Assembly: GCA_019112875.1 (NCBI GenBank)
Contig: DXIO01000014.1
Coordinates: 1 to 64,000 of the forward strand
Source: Candidatus Aquabacterium excrementipullorum
GTDB taxonomy: Bacteria > Pseudomonadota > Gammaproteobacteria > Burkholderiales > Burkholderiaceae_C
DNA: 64,000 nucleotides
Direction of reading: 5' to 3'
A program made the translations under genes and the position numbers. The notes under the pieces were generated by a model, which saw only the letters and a program-made list of their open reading frames with translations, did not search any database and was not told the DNA's origin. Positions 49,204-59,368 of this stretch are shown here, piece by piece (the first letter of the stretch is position 1; each line of letters begins with the position of its first letter).

Positions 49204-50024
49204 AGCAGCACGAAGGGCTGGCCGCCCACGGGCGTGGTGGCCACGGCCACGTCGCTGGTGGGCATCAGGCCGGCTTCGAAGCCCGCTCGGCCGGCCTCCA
49301 CGGCGTGGCGGAAGGCGCGGGCCATGCCGACCGGATCACGCGATTGCGACACGGCGGAGTTCAGCAGCACGGCGTCCAGGCCCAGCTCCATCGCGGCGGT
49401 GGCGTGCGAAGGCGCACCCAGGCCGGCATCGACGATCAGGGTGATGCCGGGCAGGCGCGCGCGCAGGGTGCGCAGGGCCCAGGGGTTGAGCAGGCCCAGG
49501 CCCGAGCCGATGGGCGCGGCCCAGGGCATCAGGATGCGGCAGCCGGCATCGACCAGGCGCTGCGCGCTGACCAGATCGTCCGTGCAATAGGGCAGCACCT
49601 CGAAGCCATCGCGCACCAGCTGGCGCGCGGCCTCGACCAGTTCGAAGAGATCGGGCTGCAACGTCTGCTCATCACCGACGACCTCCAGCTTGAGCCAGTG
49701 CGTGCCGAGCAGCTCGCGCGCCATGTGGGCCAGGGTGATCGCTTCGTGCGCGCTGCGGCAGCCGGCGGTGTTGGGCAGCAGGTGGGCGCCTTGCGCGCGG
49801 GCCGTGTCACGGATGATCTGCACGAAGCCGTTGTCGCCGCCGGCACGGGGCACGGCCAGCGTGCGCTTGAGGCCCAGCGTCAGCACCTGCGCGCCCGAGG
49901 CTTCGATGGCCTGGCGCAGCACCTCGGGCGAGGGATAGCCGGCGGTGCCGAGCAGGAAGCGGCTGTGCAGTTCGGTGTCGCCGATGCGCCAGGTGCTGGC
50001 GTGTGATGGGACGGATGGGGTCAT
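49200..50024 (-). CDS. thiG: Thiazole synthase ThiG
   Basis: TIM-barrel enzyme, 274 residues, that condenses 1-deoxyxylulose 5-phosphate, dehydroglycine and the ThiS thiocarboxylate into the thiazole ring of thiamine. Family motifs: FLLGTAGYPSPEVLRQAIEASGA, LLPNTAGCRSAHEAI, WLKLEVVGDE (with the Schiff-base Lys), GCRILMPWAAPIGSGLGLLNP and DAVLLNSAVSQSRDPVGMA. ATG at 50024 has GAGGAC/GGAGG upstream. It lies 4 bp after thiS and overlaps thiDE. Confidence 0.96.
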   Translation of the reverse strand: MTPSVPSHASTWRIGDTELHSRFLLGTAGYPSPEVLRQAIEASGAQVLTLGLKRTLAVPRAGGDNGFVQIIRDTARAQGAHLLPNTAGCRSAHEAITLAHMARELLGTHWLKLEVVGDEQTLQPDLFELVEAARQLVRDGFEVLPYCTDDLVSAQRLVDAGCRILMPWAAPIGSGLGLLNPWALRTLRARLPGITLIVDAGLGAPSHATAAMELGLDAVLLNSAVSQSRDPVGMARAFRHAVEAGRAGFEAGLMPTSDVAVATTPVGGQPFVLL

Positions 50025-50028
50025 GTCC

Positions 50029-50295
50029 TCAACCTCCGGTGATGGGAGAGAAGCACAACACGGTGTAGCCGTCGCGCAGCTCGTGTCCGGCGCGAAGGCC
50101 ACGGGCCACGAACTGGCCGTTGACGGCGGTGGCCACGCTGTCGGGGGCCTTGCCTCGGGCCGCCAGCAGGATGTCCAGCGCCTCGGCCAGCGTGCTGCCT
50201 TGCACCAGGCTCAGCGGGCCTTCGTCGGTGCGGATGGTGATGGCGCCGGGCTGTGGCGTGGGCAGGGTGGGGGTGTCTTGCATGTTCGGGTCCAT
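50029..50295 (-). CDS. thiS: Sulfur carrier protein ThiS
   Basis: Ubiquitin-like sulfur carrier, 88 residues with a short extra N-terminus. The C-terminus VLCFSPITGG ends in the Gly-Gly that is adenylated and thiocarboxylated, and TAVNGQFVARG is the typical core. It donates sulfur to ThiG, encoded next. The start could be 50298 (GTG), 50295 or 50283; none has a clear Shine-Dalgarno. No thiF is seen here. Confidence 0.93.
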   Translation of the reverse strand: MDPNMQDTPTLPTPQPGAITIRTDEGPLSLVQGSTLAEALDILLAARGKAPDSVATAVNGQFVARGLRAGHELRDGYTVLCFSPITGG

Positions 50296-50305
50296 CACGT
50301 CGGGG

Positions 50306-51421
50306 TCACGGGGGGGTGGCGAGGTCGGACAGGGCCTGGGCGGTGTCGGCGTGAGGCGCGCCGCTCAGGCCAGCCCGTGTCAGTGCTTCATCGACCAGCG
50401 AGGGCGCCAGCAGCCAGCCATGGCGGTACAGGCCGTTGATGCGCACCAGGCCGTCATCGACGTGGATGACGGGGCGGTGGTCGGGCAGGGCGGGGCGCAG
50501 GTTGCGGTCCATGCGCAGGATGCGGGCCTCGGCCAATGCGGGCATCACGCTGTGCGCGGCGGCCATCAGCTCGACGGCGCTGCGCAGCGACACGGGCGAC
50601 CGGTCCTCGCTCTCGATCTCGCTGGCGCCCACCAGCACGGTGTCGTCGGCGCGTGGCACGATGTAGACGCGGTGGCGCGGGTGCAGCAGGCGCACGGGGC
50701 GTTGCAGGTTCAGCCCGGGGGCGTGCAGCCACAGGGTTTCGCCACGCACGCCGCGCACGGGCTGGTCGGGGCGGGCGCCGGTGCCGCGCACATCGAAAAC
50801 GAGGTCGAAGGGGTGTGTTGCACCATCGGCGGTGACAAGGGTGTGGTTTGACACGCGGGTCAAGCGGCTGGACCAATGCCAGAACACACCAGGCGCATCG
50901 TCATGCAGGGCTTGCAGCGTGCGCACCGTGTCGATGTGGGCTTCGCCGGGCAGCAGCCACGCATGCAATGGGCCGGCGCTGCCGTGCAGGCAGGGCTCCA
51001 GTTGGCGGAGCTGATCGGCGCCGAGGGTTTGCGGTGTGGGCGCAAGAACGCCTGCCCCGTCCAGCCGCGCCAACACACGCCGCGCCGCGCCCAGGTCCGC
51101 GCCATGCGCCACCATCAGGCTGCCGCGCCGCGCGAACGGCGCCTCATGCCCATGCCGCGCCAATGCCGCCGTGATGCCGGCCCAGCGCTCGATGGACACC
51201 CATCCCCGGGCCGCCACGTCAGGCTCGGCCGTCTCCAGCTCGGCCAGCGGGCTCAGCATGCCCGCCGCCGTGAAGCCGGCCGCGCCCTGCCCGTCGAACG
51301 CGGGCTGCGGCTCCGCGGCCGGATCGAACACGCTGACGCGGTGCCCTTGATGCGCCAGCGTCCACGCCAGCAGCCGGCCCAGCAGGCCGGCGCCCGCGAT
51401 GCCGATGTGCAAGCCACTCAT
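50306..51421 (-). CDS. thiO: FAD-dependent glycine oxidase ThiO
   Basis: Oxidises glycine to dehydroglycine (iminoacetate) for the thiazole ring; aerobic counterpart of ThiH. 371 residues of the DAO family. The FAD-binding start is HIGIAGAGLLGRLLAWTLA, with TAAGMLSPLAE, then RHRVYIVPRADDTVLVGASE and, near the end, NGLYRHGWLLAPSL. It sits 11 bp after thiC and 10 bp before thiS. Confidence 0.93.
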   Translation of the reverse strand: MSGLHIGIAGAGLLGRLLAWTLAHQGHRVSVFDPAAEPQPAFDGQGAAGFTAAGMLSPLAELETAEPDVAARGWVSIERWAGITAALARHGHEAPFARRGSLMVAHGADLGAARRVLARLDGAGVLAPTPQTLGADQLRQLEPCLHGSAGPLHAWLLPGEAHIDTVRTLQALHDDAPGVFWHWSSRLTRVSNHTLVTADGATHPFDLVFDVRGTGARPDQPVRGVRGETLWLHAPGLNLQRPVRLLHPRHRVYIVPRADDTVLVGASEIESEDRSPVSLRSAVELMAAAHSVMPALAEARILRMDRNLRPALPDHRPVIHVDDGLVRINGLYRHGWLLAPSLVDEALTRAGLSGAPHADTAQALSDLATPP

Positions 51422-51432
51422 GGCGACCCCGC

Positions 51433-53451
<2,019 letters not shown>

Positions 53452-53530
53452 TCAGGCGTCTGGCATGGACAGCACAGCACGCATGAAGGGCTGCACTGCC
53501 AGCGGCCACGACATGGGCCTCAACAGGACG

Positions 53531-53624
53531 GCTCTTCTTTCGCCGGTATGAACCGGATCAAGTTCAGCGGGTTCGGATTTCATCCATCTCAGCGCCGTCA
53601 CTGTCGTGAGGCACACCCCGGAGC
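53531..53624 (-). promoter_or_regulatory. TPP riboswitch (THI element)
   Basis: The minus strand carries the thi box: GGGGTGTGCC, then CTGAGATGG, then ACCCGCTGAACTTGATCCGG and TTCATACCGGCG. P1 closes with GCTC (53624-53621) and GAGC (53534-53531). It senses thiamine pyrophosphate and should lower thiC expression when TPP is plentiful. The 178 nt between it and thiC show no obvious intrinsic terminator, so control of translation initiation or Rho access is more likely. Confidence 0.93.
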
Positions 53625-53631
53625 AGCGCAC

Positions 53632-53661
53632 AGTGTATGCGCAAGCCGGGGTGGATGGGAA
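53632..53661 (-). promoter_or_regulatory. Predicted promoter of the thi operon
   Basis: Minus strand -35 TTCCCA (53661-53656) and -10 TACACT (53637-53632) with an 18-bp spacer. Transcription would begin near 53625, at the first base of the riboswitch P1 stem. Confidence 0.5.
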
Positions 53662-53671
53662 GGGCGGGCGC

Positions 53672-53878
53672 TCAGTGGGTGACGCGGTCGATCAGCGAGC
53701 GAAATGACGCAGTGGCATCACTGTGCTGCTTGGCAGGGGCGCGGTCGGCCTCGTCCTGTTCAAACGCCCAGGACAACAGGGTCTGAGTCCAGGACCGGTC
53801 GGTCTGGGATGCTTGTGATGTCGGGCCTAGCAAGGCCAGAACAACGGCGAGCGGTGCGATGGCGAACAGGGGGCGCAT
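53672..53878 (-). CDS. Small secreted protein (68 aa), unknown
   Basis: A 68-residue protein with a clear Sec signal peptide (FAIAPLAVVLALLGPTSQA-SQ), leaving a polar, charged mature peptide of about 45 residues. ATG at 53878 has CAGGCTCC upstream, a modest ribosome binding site. It lies between the Feo genes (100 bp upstream) and the thi promoter on the same strand. No family recognised. Confidence 0.55.
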   Translation of the reverse strand: MRPLFAIAPLAVVLALLGPTSQASQTDRSWTQTLLSWAFEQDEADRAPAKQHSDATASFRSLIDRVTH

Positions 53879-53949
53879 GACGGAGCCTGATTTCTTGACG
53901 TTGCTGATGACAGCGAAAGCCAGTGTAGGCAGGGGTAACCCGCTTGCGT

Positions 53950-53993
53950 ATCCCCAAAAGAAGGGGGATGGAACCCCCTACGCGCGTGGGGTT
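53950..53993 (-). terminator. Tandem hairpins at the end of the feo genes
   Basis: AACCCC/GGGGTT (53972-53977 with 53988-53993) and ATCCCC/GGGGAT (53950-53955 with 53964-53969). On the minus strand the first hairpin overlaps the stop of the Cys-rich gene and is followed by a pyrimidine-rich stretch containing CTTCTTTT. A plausible but imperfect terminator. Confidence 0.35.
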
Positions 53994-54208
53994 TGGGGTG
54001 TGGCCGCGTGGGTGCTGGCAGCGCCGCAGCCCGAGCAAGACCCGGCACAGCCGGTGGTCTTGCCCACCGAGGGCGTGGGCCCACCCGTGTCATGGCAGGC
54101 GGCCTTGCTGCGGCTGCCAGGCCACCAGCGGCGCGTGAGGTAGGCCACGGCTCCCAGACCGATCAGCCAAGTGACGATGTCTTGCCAGGGCAGTTGCGAC
54201 AGGTTCAT
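53978..54208 (-). CDS. FeoB-associated Cys-rich membrane protein
   Basis: A 76-residue protein with one N-terminal transmembrane helix (WQDIVTWLIGLGAVAYLTRRWW) and a short cytoplasmic tail with four Cys (AACHDTGG, then GCAGSCSGCG). This layout matches the small FeoB-associated Cys-rich proteins that take the place of FeoC; the Cys may bind iron or a cluster. ATG at 54208 follows GGAG, 21 bp after feoB, so it is the third gene of the feo operon. Confidence 0.75.
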   Translation of the reverse strand: MNLSQLPWQDIVTWLIGLGAVAYLTRRWWPGSRSKAACHDTGGPTPSVGKTTGCAGSCSGCGAASTHAATPQTPRA

Positions 54209-54229
54209 GACAAGCTCCGAACGACGGGG

Positions 54230-56152
54230 TCAACCCGTGAAATGAAGCGCCACGCGGTAGACCACCCACGAGGCGCCGTAGGCCAGCGCGAACAGGTAGG
54301 CGGCCATCACGAGCGGGATCTTCCAGCCGTTGGTCTCGCGCTTGACCACGATCAGCGTGGACAGGCACTGCGGCGCGAACACGTACCAGGTCAGCAGCGA
54401 CAGCGCCGTGGCCAGCGACCACGAATGCTGGATCACGGTGGTGAGCGCGCCTTCGAGCGCGTCGCCCGTCTGCGACAGCGCGTACACCGTGCCCAGGGCG
54501 CTCACGGCCACTTCGCGCGCGGCCAGGCCCGGCACCAGCGCGATGCAGATCTGCCAGTTGAAGCCGATGGGCGAAAGCACCACCTCCAGCGCCTTGCCGA
54601 GCTGACCCGCGTAGCTGTAGTCGATGGCGGGCTGCGTGGCGCCGGCGGGCGGGGCCGGGAAGGTGGACAGGAACCACAGCACCACCATCAGCGCCAGGAT
54701 GATCGTGCCCACGCGCGTGACGAAGATGCTGGCGCGTTCCCACAGGCCCAGTGCCAGGTTGCGCAGGTGCGGCCAGTGGTAATCGGGCAAGGCCATCAAC
54801 AAGGGCTGCGGGCCCTGCTTGCCCATCACGCGCTTGAGCACGAAGGCCACCACCAGGCCGGCCACGATGCCGGCCATGTACAGCGTGAACAGCACGATGC
54901 CCTGCAGGTTGAACAAACCCCACACCGTCTGCTCGGGGATGAAGGCCGCGATCAGCAGCGCGTACACCGGCAGGCGTGCCGAGCAGGTCATCAAGGGCGC
55001 GATCAGGATGGTGACCAGGCGGTCGCGCGGCTGGCCCATGGTGCGCGTGGCCATGATGCCGGGGATGGCGCAGGCGAAGCTGGACAGCAGCGGGATGAAG
55101 GCGCGGCCCGACAGGCCGACGCCGCCCATCACGCGGTCCAGCAGGAAGGCCGCGCGCGGCAGGTAGCCCGAATCCTCCAGCGCCAGGATGAAGGCGAAGA
55201 GGATGATGATCTGCGGCAGGAAGACCAGCGCGCTGCCGGCCCCGGCGATCACGCCGTCGACCAGCAGGCTGCGCAGCATGCCGTCTGCCATGTGTTCCTT
55301 GAGGAACTCGCCGAGGGCTCCCATGCCGCCGTCGATCATGTCCATGGGCACGCTGGCCCAGCTGAACACGGCCTGGAAGACCAGGAACATCAGCACGGCC
55401 AGGATCATCGGGCCGAACACGGGGTGCAGGGCATAGCGGTCCAGGCGCTGGGTGAGCGGGTGCACGGGCGCGTCGTCGCTGCCGGCGGGGTAGGCCACGC
55501 AGGTGCGCAGCAGCGCCAGCACGCGCTGATGGGTGTCTTCCACCGACAGCGATTCGATGGAGGCCACGGAGTGCGCGGGTGCGCCAGCCGTGTCGCGCGG
55601 CAATTGCGGCCAGCCGGAGTCGTCCAGCGCCTTGAGCAGGGCATCGGTGCCGCCGCTGCGCACGGCCACGGAGGTGACCACGGGGATCTGCAGCTCTTTC
55701 GACAAGCGGTCCACGTCGATGCGCAGGCCGCGCTCTTCGGCCTGGTCGATCATGTTGAGCACCAGCAGCATGGGCACGCCCAGCGTCTTGAGCTCGAGCA
55801 CCATGCGCAGGTGCAGGCGCAGGTTGGAGGCATCGGCCACGCAGACCAGCGCGCGCGGCGCCTTCTCTTCATCCTGCGTGCCCAGGATCACGTCACGCGT
55901 GACGGCTTCATCAGGGGTGACGGCCAGCAGGCTGTAGGCGCCGGGCAAATCGAGCACGCGCCACGGCTGGCCGCCCGGGCTGATGAACGAGCCTTCCTTG
56001 CGCTCGACGGTGACGCCGGCGTAGTTGCCCACCTTCTGGCGGGCGCCCGTGAGGCGGTTGAACAGCGCGGTCTTGCCGCAGTTGGGATTGCCCACCAGGG
56101 CGATCAGGGTGGGGAACTTCACGGCCACGGGGGCCTGGGTCAGCGTGGACAT
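54230..56152 (-). CDS. feoB: Ferrous iron transporter FeoB
   Basis: Inner-membrane Fe(II) permease, 640 residues. The N-terminal G-protein has G1 GNPNCGKT, G2-region NYAGVTVERKEG, G3 DLPGAYSL and G4 NMIDQAEE. The membrane part contains the conserved AFILALEDSGYLPRAAFLLDR and the Cys-bearing SFACAIPG and CSARLPVY. The protein is shorter than E. coli FeoB (773), mainly in the C-terminal region, whose last helices run to VVYRVALHF. feoA precedes it by 15 bp. Confidence 0.97.
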   Translation of the reverse strand: MSTLTQAPVAVKFPTLIALVGNPNCGKTALFNRLTGARQKVGNYAGVTVERKEGSFISPGGQPWRVLDLPGAYSLLAVTPDEAVTRDVILGTQDEEKAPRALVCVADASNLRLHLRMVLELKTLGVPMLLVLNMIDQAEERGLRIDVDRLSKELQIPVVTSVAVRSGGTDALLKALDDSGWPQLPRDTAGAPAHSVASIESLSVEDTHQRVLALLRTCVAYPAGSDDAPVHPLTQRLDRYALHPVFGPMILAVLMFLVFQAVFSWASVPMDMIDGGMGALGEFLKEHMADGMLRSLLVDGVIAGAGSALVFLPQIIILFAFILALEDSGYLPRAAFLLDRVMGGVGLSGRAFIPLLSSFACAIPGIMATRTMGQPRDRLVTILIAPLMTCSARLPVYALLIAAFIPEQTVWGLFNLQGIVLFTLYMAGIVAGLVVAFVLKRVMGKQGPQPLLMALPDYHWPHLRNLALGLWERASIFVTRVGTIILALMVVLWFLSTFPAPPAGATQPAIDYSYAGQLGKALEVVLSPIGFNWQICIALVPGLAAREVAVSALGTVYALSQTGDALEGALTTVIQHSWSLATALSLLTWYVFAPQCLSTLIVVKRETNGWKIPLVMAAYLFALAYGASWVVYRVALHFTG

Positions 56153-56167
56153 GCGGGCAGCGGCCGA

Positions 56168-56437
56168 TCAGCCGGGGAGAACTTCGATCAGGGAGGATTC
56201 GAGCGGACGCATCGCGAACGTGCTGCCACCGACGCGCACGGCGAGCGGGCCACGGCCGGCCAGCGGACGGCGCAGCACCTGCACGCGCTCGCCGGGCACG
56301 AAGCCCAGTTCGAGCAGGCGGCGTTGCAGGCCGGCCTGGTCGGCATCGGCCGGGCGCACGCGCTGGATCACCGCCTGCGTGTGTTCAGGCAGAAGGTCGA
56401 GGGTGATGGCGACGTGCGGCTTGGGCGGCATTTTCAT
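56168..56437 (-). CDS. feoA: Ferrous iron transport accessory protein FeoA
   Basis: A small SH3-like cytoplasmic protein, 89 residues, that supports FeoB. Motifs: QRRLLELGFVPGERVQVLRR and LAVRVGGSTFAMRPLESSLIEV. It is the first gene of the feo operon. Shine-Dalgarno weak. A Fur-like sequence lies about 20 bp upstream. Confidence 0.94.
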   Translation of the reverse strand: MKMPPKPHVAITLDLLPEHTQAVIQRVRPADADQAGLQRRLLELGFVPGERVQVLRRPLAGRGPLAVRVGGSTFAMRPLESSLIEVLPG

Positions 56438-56457
56438 GATGAGAAGCTTACTCTAAA

Positions 56458-56472
56458 TGCGAATTGTTCTTA
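56458..56472. promoter_or_regulatory. Possible Fur box upstream of feoA
   Basis: TGCGAAT-T-GTTCTTA fits the 7-1-7 Fur pattern (TGATAAT-N-ATTATCA) at 9 of 14 positions, 21 bp before the feoA start. Weaker than the box at 61543. Confidence 0.35.
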
Positions 56473-56583
56473 GCGAAAAGGTTCCGTCCACTTGCGGTGT
56501 GGCAAGGCCTGGCGGACTGGAATTTCCGCAAAGCGGAGGGCGTGCTGGGTCTTCACGGCTTGTTTCCGCATCGTGGCGCGCAT

Positions 56584-56609
56584 AAAAAAGGGGCCGCAGA
56601 AGCGGCCCC
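56584..56609 (-). terminator. Terminator of the desaturase gene
   Basis: GGGGCCGC, loop AGAA, GCGGCCCC (56590-56609). On the minus strand the hairpin is followed by six T (complement of 56584-56589). It lies 32 bp after the stop. Confidence 0.85.
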
Positions 56610-56641
56610 AAGAGCAGTGAACGGACAGTGAAGAGACTGGA

Positions 56642-57766
56642 TCAGGCCGCGGCCATGTCGGCCGGCTGGCGGCGGTTGGCGCGCTTGAAGGTGCCCAGGT
56701 CGTTGAAGGGCACGCCCAGGCGGCGCATGGTCTGGTGGGCTTCGCCCGCGATCATCTGGCGCAGGTAGAAGGGCTGGCCGACCACGAAATGGTGGATCGC
56801 GTGCGTCGATCCGAAGTTGAAGCACAGCAGCTGGAAGGGCCAGAACACGGGGTGGTTCAGCACCTGGCACTGCTGCAGCAGGTTGCCGCGCTCCACGTCG
56901 CCGTAATAGTGCATGTTCGAGCTGATGAAGTGCAGCGCGAAGTTGCGCAGCACATTGGGCAGGATCAGGCACACCACCCAGGCCTCAAGCCCGTGCATGA
57001 AGGACAGCGTGCCGGCGCTCCAGGCCACGGGCGAGCCCAGCAGGCGCGCGCCGATGTCGATGGCGTGAAAGCCCAGGAACAGGTGCCAGGCGGTCCAGAA
57101 CATCATGCCCAGCGGGGCCAGGCTCAGCAGCTTGGCGGTCATGGCGCGGCGGTAGGCGCCGCGCGTGGCGGGCTTCTCGACCTCCTTCACGTAGGCCTTC
57201 ATGATGGCGCGCATCTCGCGGCGGCGCAGCGCGTACGACAGGATGGTGTCGCTGGTCATCAGCAAGCGCTTGAGGCCCCAGGGCTGGCCATTGGTGATGG
57301 CGCGCTCTTCGTAATCAGTGGCCTGGCCGGAATGCTTGTGGTGGTGGAAGTGCATCTGGCGGCGGATCCACGGATTGACCGTGGACGGGCGCGCGCACCA
57401 GCCCAGGAACAGCAGCACATCCTGCACCCAGGGCCGGCTCTTGAAATAGAGCTGGTGGATCAGGTCGTGCTCGATCTCGTGCGTGAGCGAGGCGAAGATG
57501 GCGATGGGCAGCACCACGGCCCACCACGGCGCCCAGCCGGCCAGGTAGGCCCAGGCGCACAGGGCCATGCCGGCGATGCCGCCCAACTGGAAGGCCAGGC
57601 CGATGGTGTCCTGGTGGCGCAGCCAGGGGTGGCGTGCGCGCTTGCGTTCACCGGCGGCGGCGATCTCGGCGCGGATGCGCAGCGCCTTCTGGGCATCGCT
57701 CAGGGGCTGGGCGCCCGGGGTGGCGGGGGCCGGGCTGGCGTGATCGGATGAAGCAGAACGGGGCAT
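56642..57766 (-). CDS. Membrane fatty acid desaturase
   Basis: A 374-residue di-iron desaturase/hydroxylase-type membrane protein. The histidine boxes are HEIEHD (96-101), HFHHHKH (139-145) and, near the C-terminus, HAIHHF, with additional His in HFISSNMHYY. Hydrophobic pairs surround them (GIAGMALCAWAYLAGW, WWAVVLPIAIFASL). ATG at 57766 is chosen; the 50 codons upstream overlap the regulatory region. It is divergent from an AraC-type regulator, which probably controls it. The lipid substrate is unknown. Confidence 0.88.
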   Translation of the reverse strand: MPRSASSDHASPAPATPGAQPLSDAQKALRIRAEIAAAGERKRARHPWLRHQDTIGLAFQLGGIAGMALCAWAYLAGWAPWWAVVLPIAIFASLTHEIEHDLIHQLYFKSRPWVQDVLLFLGWCARPSTVNPWIRRQMHFHHHKHSGQATDYEERAITNGQPWGLKRLLMTSDTILSYALRRREMRAIMKAYVKEVEKPATRGAYRRAMTAKLLSLAPLGMMFWTAWHLFLGFHAIDIGARLLGSPVAWSAGTLSFMHGLEAWVVCLILPNVLRNFALHFISSNMHYYGDVERGNLLQQCQVLNHPVFWPFQLLCFNFGSTHAIHHFVVGQPFYLRQMIAGEAHQTMRRLGVPFNDLGTFKRANRRQPADMAAA

Positions 57767-57790
57767 GGCGGAGCAGGGTGAACGTGGAAG

Positions 57791-57861
57791 CGTGCCGGCA
57801 TCATGTCGGCACGGCCCCTGGCCGGTCTTGCCCCAATGCGACAGTGGTTTGCCCCAATGCG
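57791..57861. promoter_or_regulatory. Operator region between desaturase and AraC regulator
   Basis: Two identical 13-bp direct repeats TTGCCCCAATGCG (57828-57840 and 57849-57861) are exactly 21 bp apart, two helical turns, as expected for an AraC-family dimer. A nearby 7-bp inverted repeat CGTGCCG-N9-CGGCACG (57791-57813) lies nearer the desaturase start and could be a second site or an RNA hairpin in the desaturase leader. Confidence 0.65.
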
Positions 57862-57910
57862 CCGGGGCGGGCCGGGCCATCGGCGCCATGAGCGGGGACA
57901 ATCGGGCGCG

Positions 57911-58981
57911 ATGCACGCCGCCGAGCCGTCCCCCTCCTCATCGTTTCCCGCCCACCGCGCCACCTCCCTGTCCACCTGGGTGCTGGCCGTCAAGCGCGCC
58001 GTGGAAGCCAAGGGCGTGGACGCGCAGGCCCTGATGCGCGAGGTGGGCATGGACCCGGCGCTGCTGCAGGATCCGCTGGCCCGCTACCCGGTGCGCCAGA
58101 CCATGGTGTTCTGGCAGCGCGCCATCGAGGCCACGGGCGAGCCGCTGCTGGGCCTGGACGTGGCGCGCCAGATCACGCCCATGACGTTTCACGCGCTGGG
58201 CTATGCCGGGCTGGCCTCGCAGAACCTGGCGGAGTTGTTCACGCGGCTGTCGCGCTACTTCCGTGTGGTGTCGGACGCGGGCGAGTTGCGCTTCGAACGC
58301 GTGGGCCGCGCTGGCCGCCTGCGCATGAGCGGCGATGCGCGCCTGGTGGGCCAGGCCGATGCCCAGGCCGCCTGGAACGCGGTCGATGCCTTCATGCTGG
58401 TGATCCTGCGGGCCTGCGGCACCCTGTACGGCCCTGGCTTTCGCGCGCTGGAGTTGCGCCTGCAGCGGCCTCGGCCGGATGACCATGTGCGCTACGAGCG
58501 TGCCATGCGCGTGGTGCCCATCTACGGCAGTGAGGACAACGCCCTGTGGCTGGACGAGGCCGTGCTGGCGCACCCGCTGACCTATGCCAATGCGGAGCTG
58601 GCGCGCATCAACGAAGAGGCCGCGGGGCGTTATCTGTCGCAATGGCAGCAGGACCAGGCCGATGACTTGCCTGCGCGCATGCGCGAATGGCTGCGCGCGC
58701 GCCTGCCGCAGGGCGAGCCACGCCAGGAAGATGCGGCCGCGCACCTGGGCCTGACCACCCGTAGCCTGCAGCGCCGGCTGGCGGACCACGGCACCACCTA
58801 CCGCGACGTGCTGCAGGAGGCCAGGCAAGCGATGGCGCTGGAGCACCTGCGGGCGGGCGTGTATTCCGTCAGCGAGATCGCTTATTTGCTGGGCTTTGCC
58901 GAACTGAGCGCCTTCACAAGGGCGTTCCGGCGCTGGACGGGTGTGACCCCTTCGGCGTGGCGCGACGCGTCCGGGGTCTGA
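57911..58981 (+). CDS. AraC-family transcriptional regulator
   Basis: A 356-residue regulator. The N-terminal about 220 residues match the arabinose-binding-like domain of OruR/ArgR-type AraC proteins (YPVRQTMVFWQRAIEATGEPLLGLDVA; FHALGYAGLASQNLAELF). The C-terminal domain has two helix-turn-helix units (AAAHLGLTTRSLQRRLADHGTTYRDVL and SVSEIAYLLGFAELSAFTRAFRRWTG). The start at 57911 is set by the conserved region; 36 upstream codons run through the operator repeats. Divergent from the desaturase gene 145 bp away. Confidence 0.9.
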   Translation: MHAAEPSPSSSFPAHRATSLSTWVLAVKRAVEAKGVDAQALMREVGMDPALLQDPLARYPVRQTMVFWQRAIEATGEPLLGLDVARQITPMTFHALGYAGLASQNLAELFTRLSRYFRVVSDAGELRFERVGRAGRLRMSGDARLVGQADAQAAWNAVDAFMLVILRACGTLYGPGFRALELRLQRPRPDDHVRYERAMRVVPIYGSEDNALWLDEAVLAHPLTYANAELARINEEAAGRYLSQWQQDQADDLPARMREWLRARLPQGEPRQEDAAAHLGLTTRSLQRRLADHGTTYRDVLQEARQAMALEHLRAGVYSVSEIAYLLGFAELSAFTRAFRRWTGVTPSAWRDASGV

Positions 58982-59008
58982 GGGGCGCTTGAGCGAGGCC
59001 GCGCCGCT

Positions 59009-59368
59009 TCAGCGCGCCAGCGCCAGGCTGATCAGCCCGATGGGCGCGCTGACCATGGCCAGGCGCACGGCCCAGCGCGGCGCGTAAGGCAGCAACAGGC
59101 CGGACAGCAGCAGGGCGCCCAGCGTCATCGCGCCGCACCACAGGATCGGGCCCATGTTCCAGCCCTGGCGCTCCACGCAGGCCAGCAGCGAGAGGGCCAG
59201 GCCTGCGGCGCCACCTGCACGCAGCCATTGCCGCGCGCGCGGCGACGGCTCCTTGCCGCGCCCGTAGACATCGGCGTGGTGGCGGTCCATGGCCAGGCTC
59301 AGGGCGGTGAAGCCGGCGTAGGCCAGCGCGATGGCGGCCACGGCCAGCCAGGCGGGTGTGGTCATCAT
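59009..59368 (-). CDS. DUF3325 membrane protein
   Basis: A 119-residue protein with four hydrophobic helices (AWLAVAAIALAYAGFTALSLA; AAGLALSLLACVE; GAMTLGALLLSGLLL; AMVSAPIGLISLAL) and the soluble DRHHADVYGRG loop typical of DUF3325. ATG at 59368 overlaps the PepSY stop (ATGA) and has AAGGATC upstream. It is the last gene of an iron/siderophore-linked trio. Function unknown. Confidence 0.82.
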   Translation of the reverse strand: MMTTPAWLAVAAIALAYAGFTALSLAMDRHHADVYGRGKEPSPRARQWLRAGGAAGLALSLLACVERQGWNMGPILWCGAMTLGALLLSGLLLPYAPRWAVRLAMVSAPIGLISLALAR

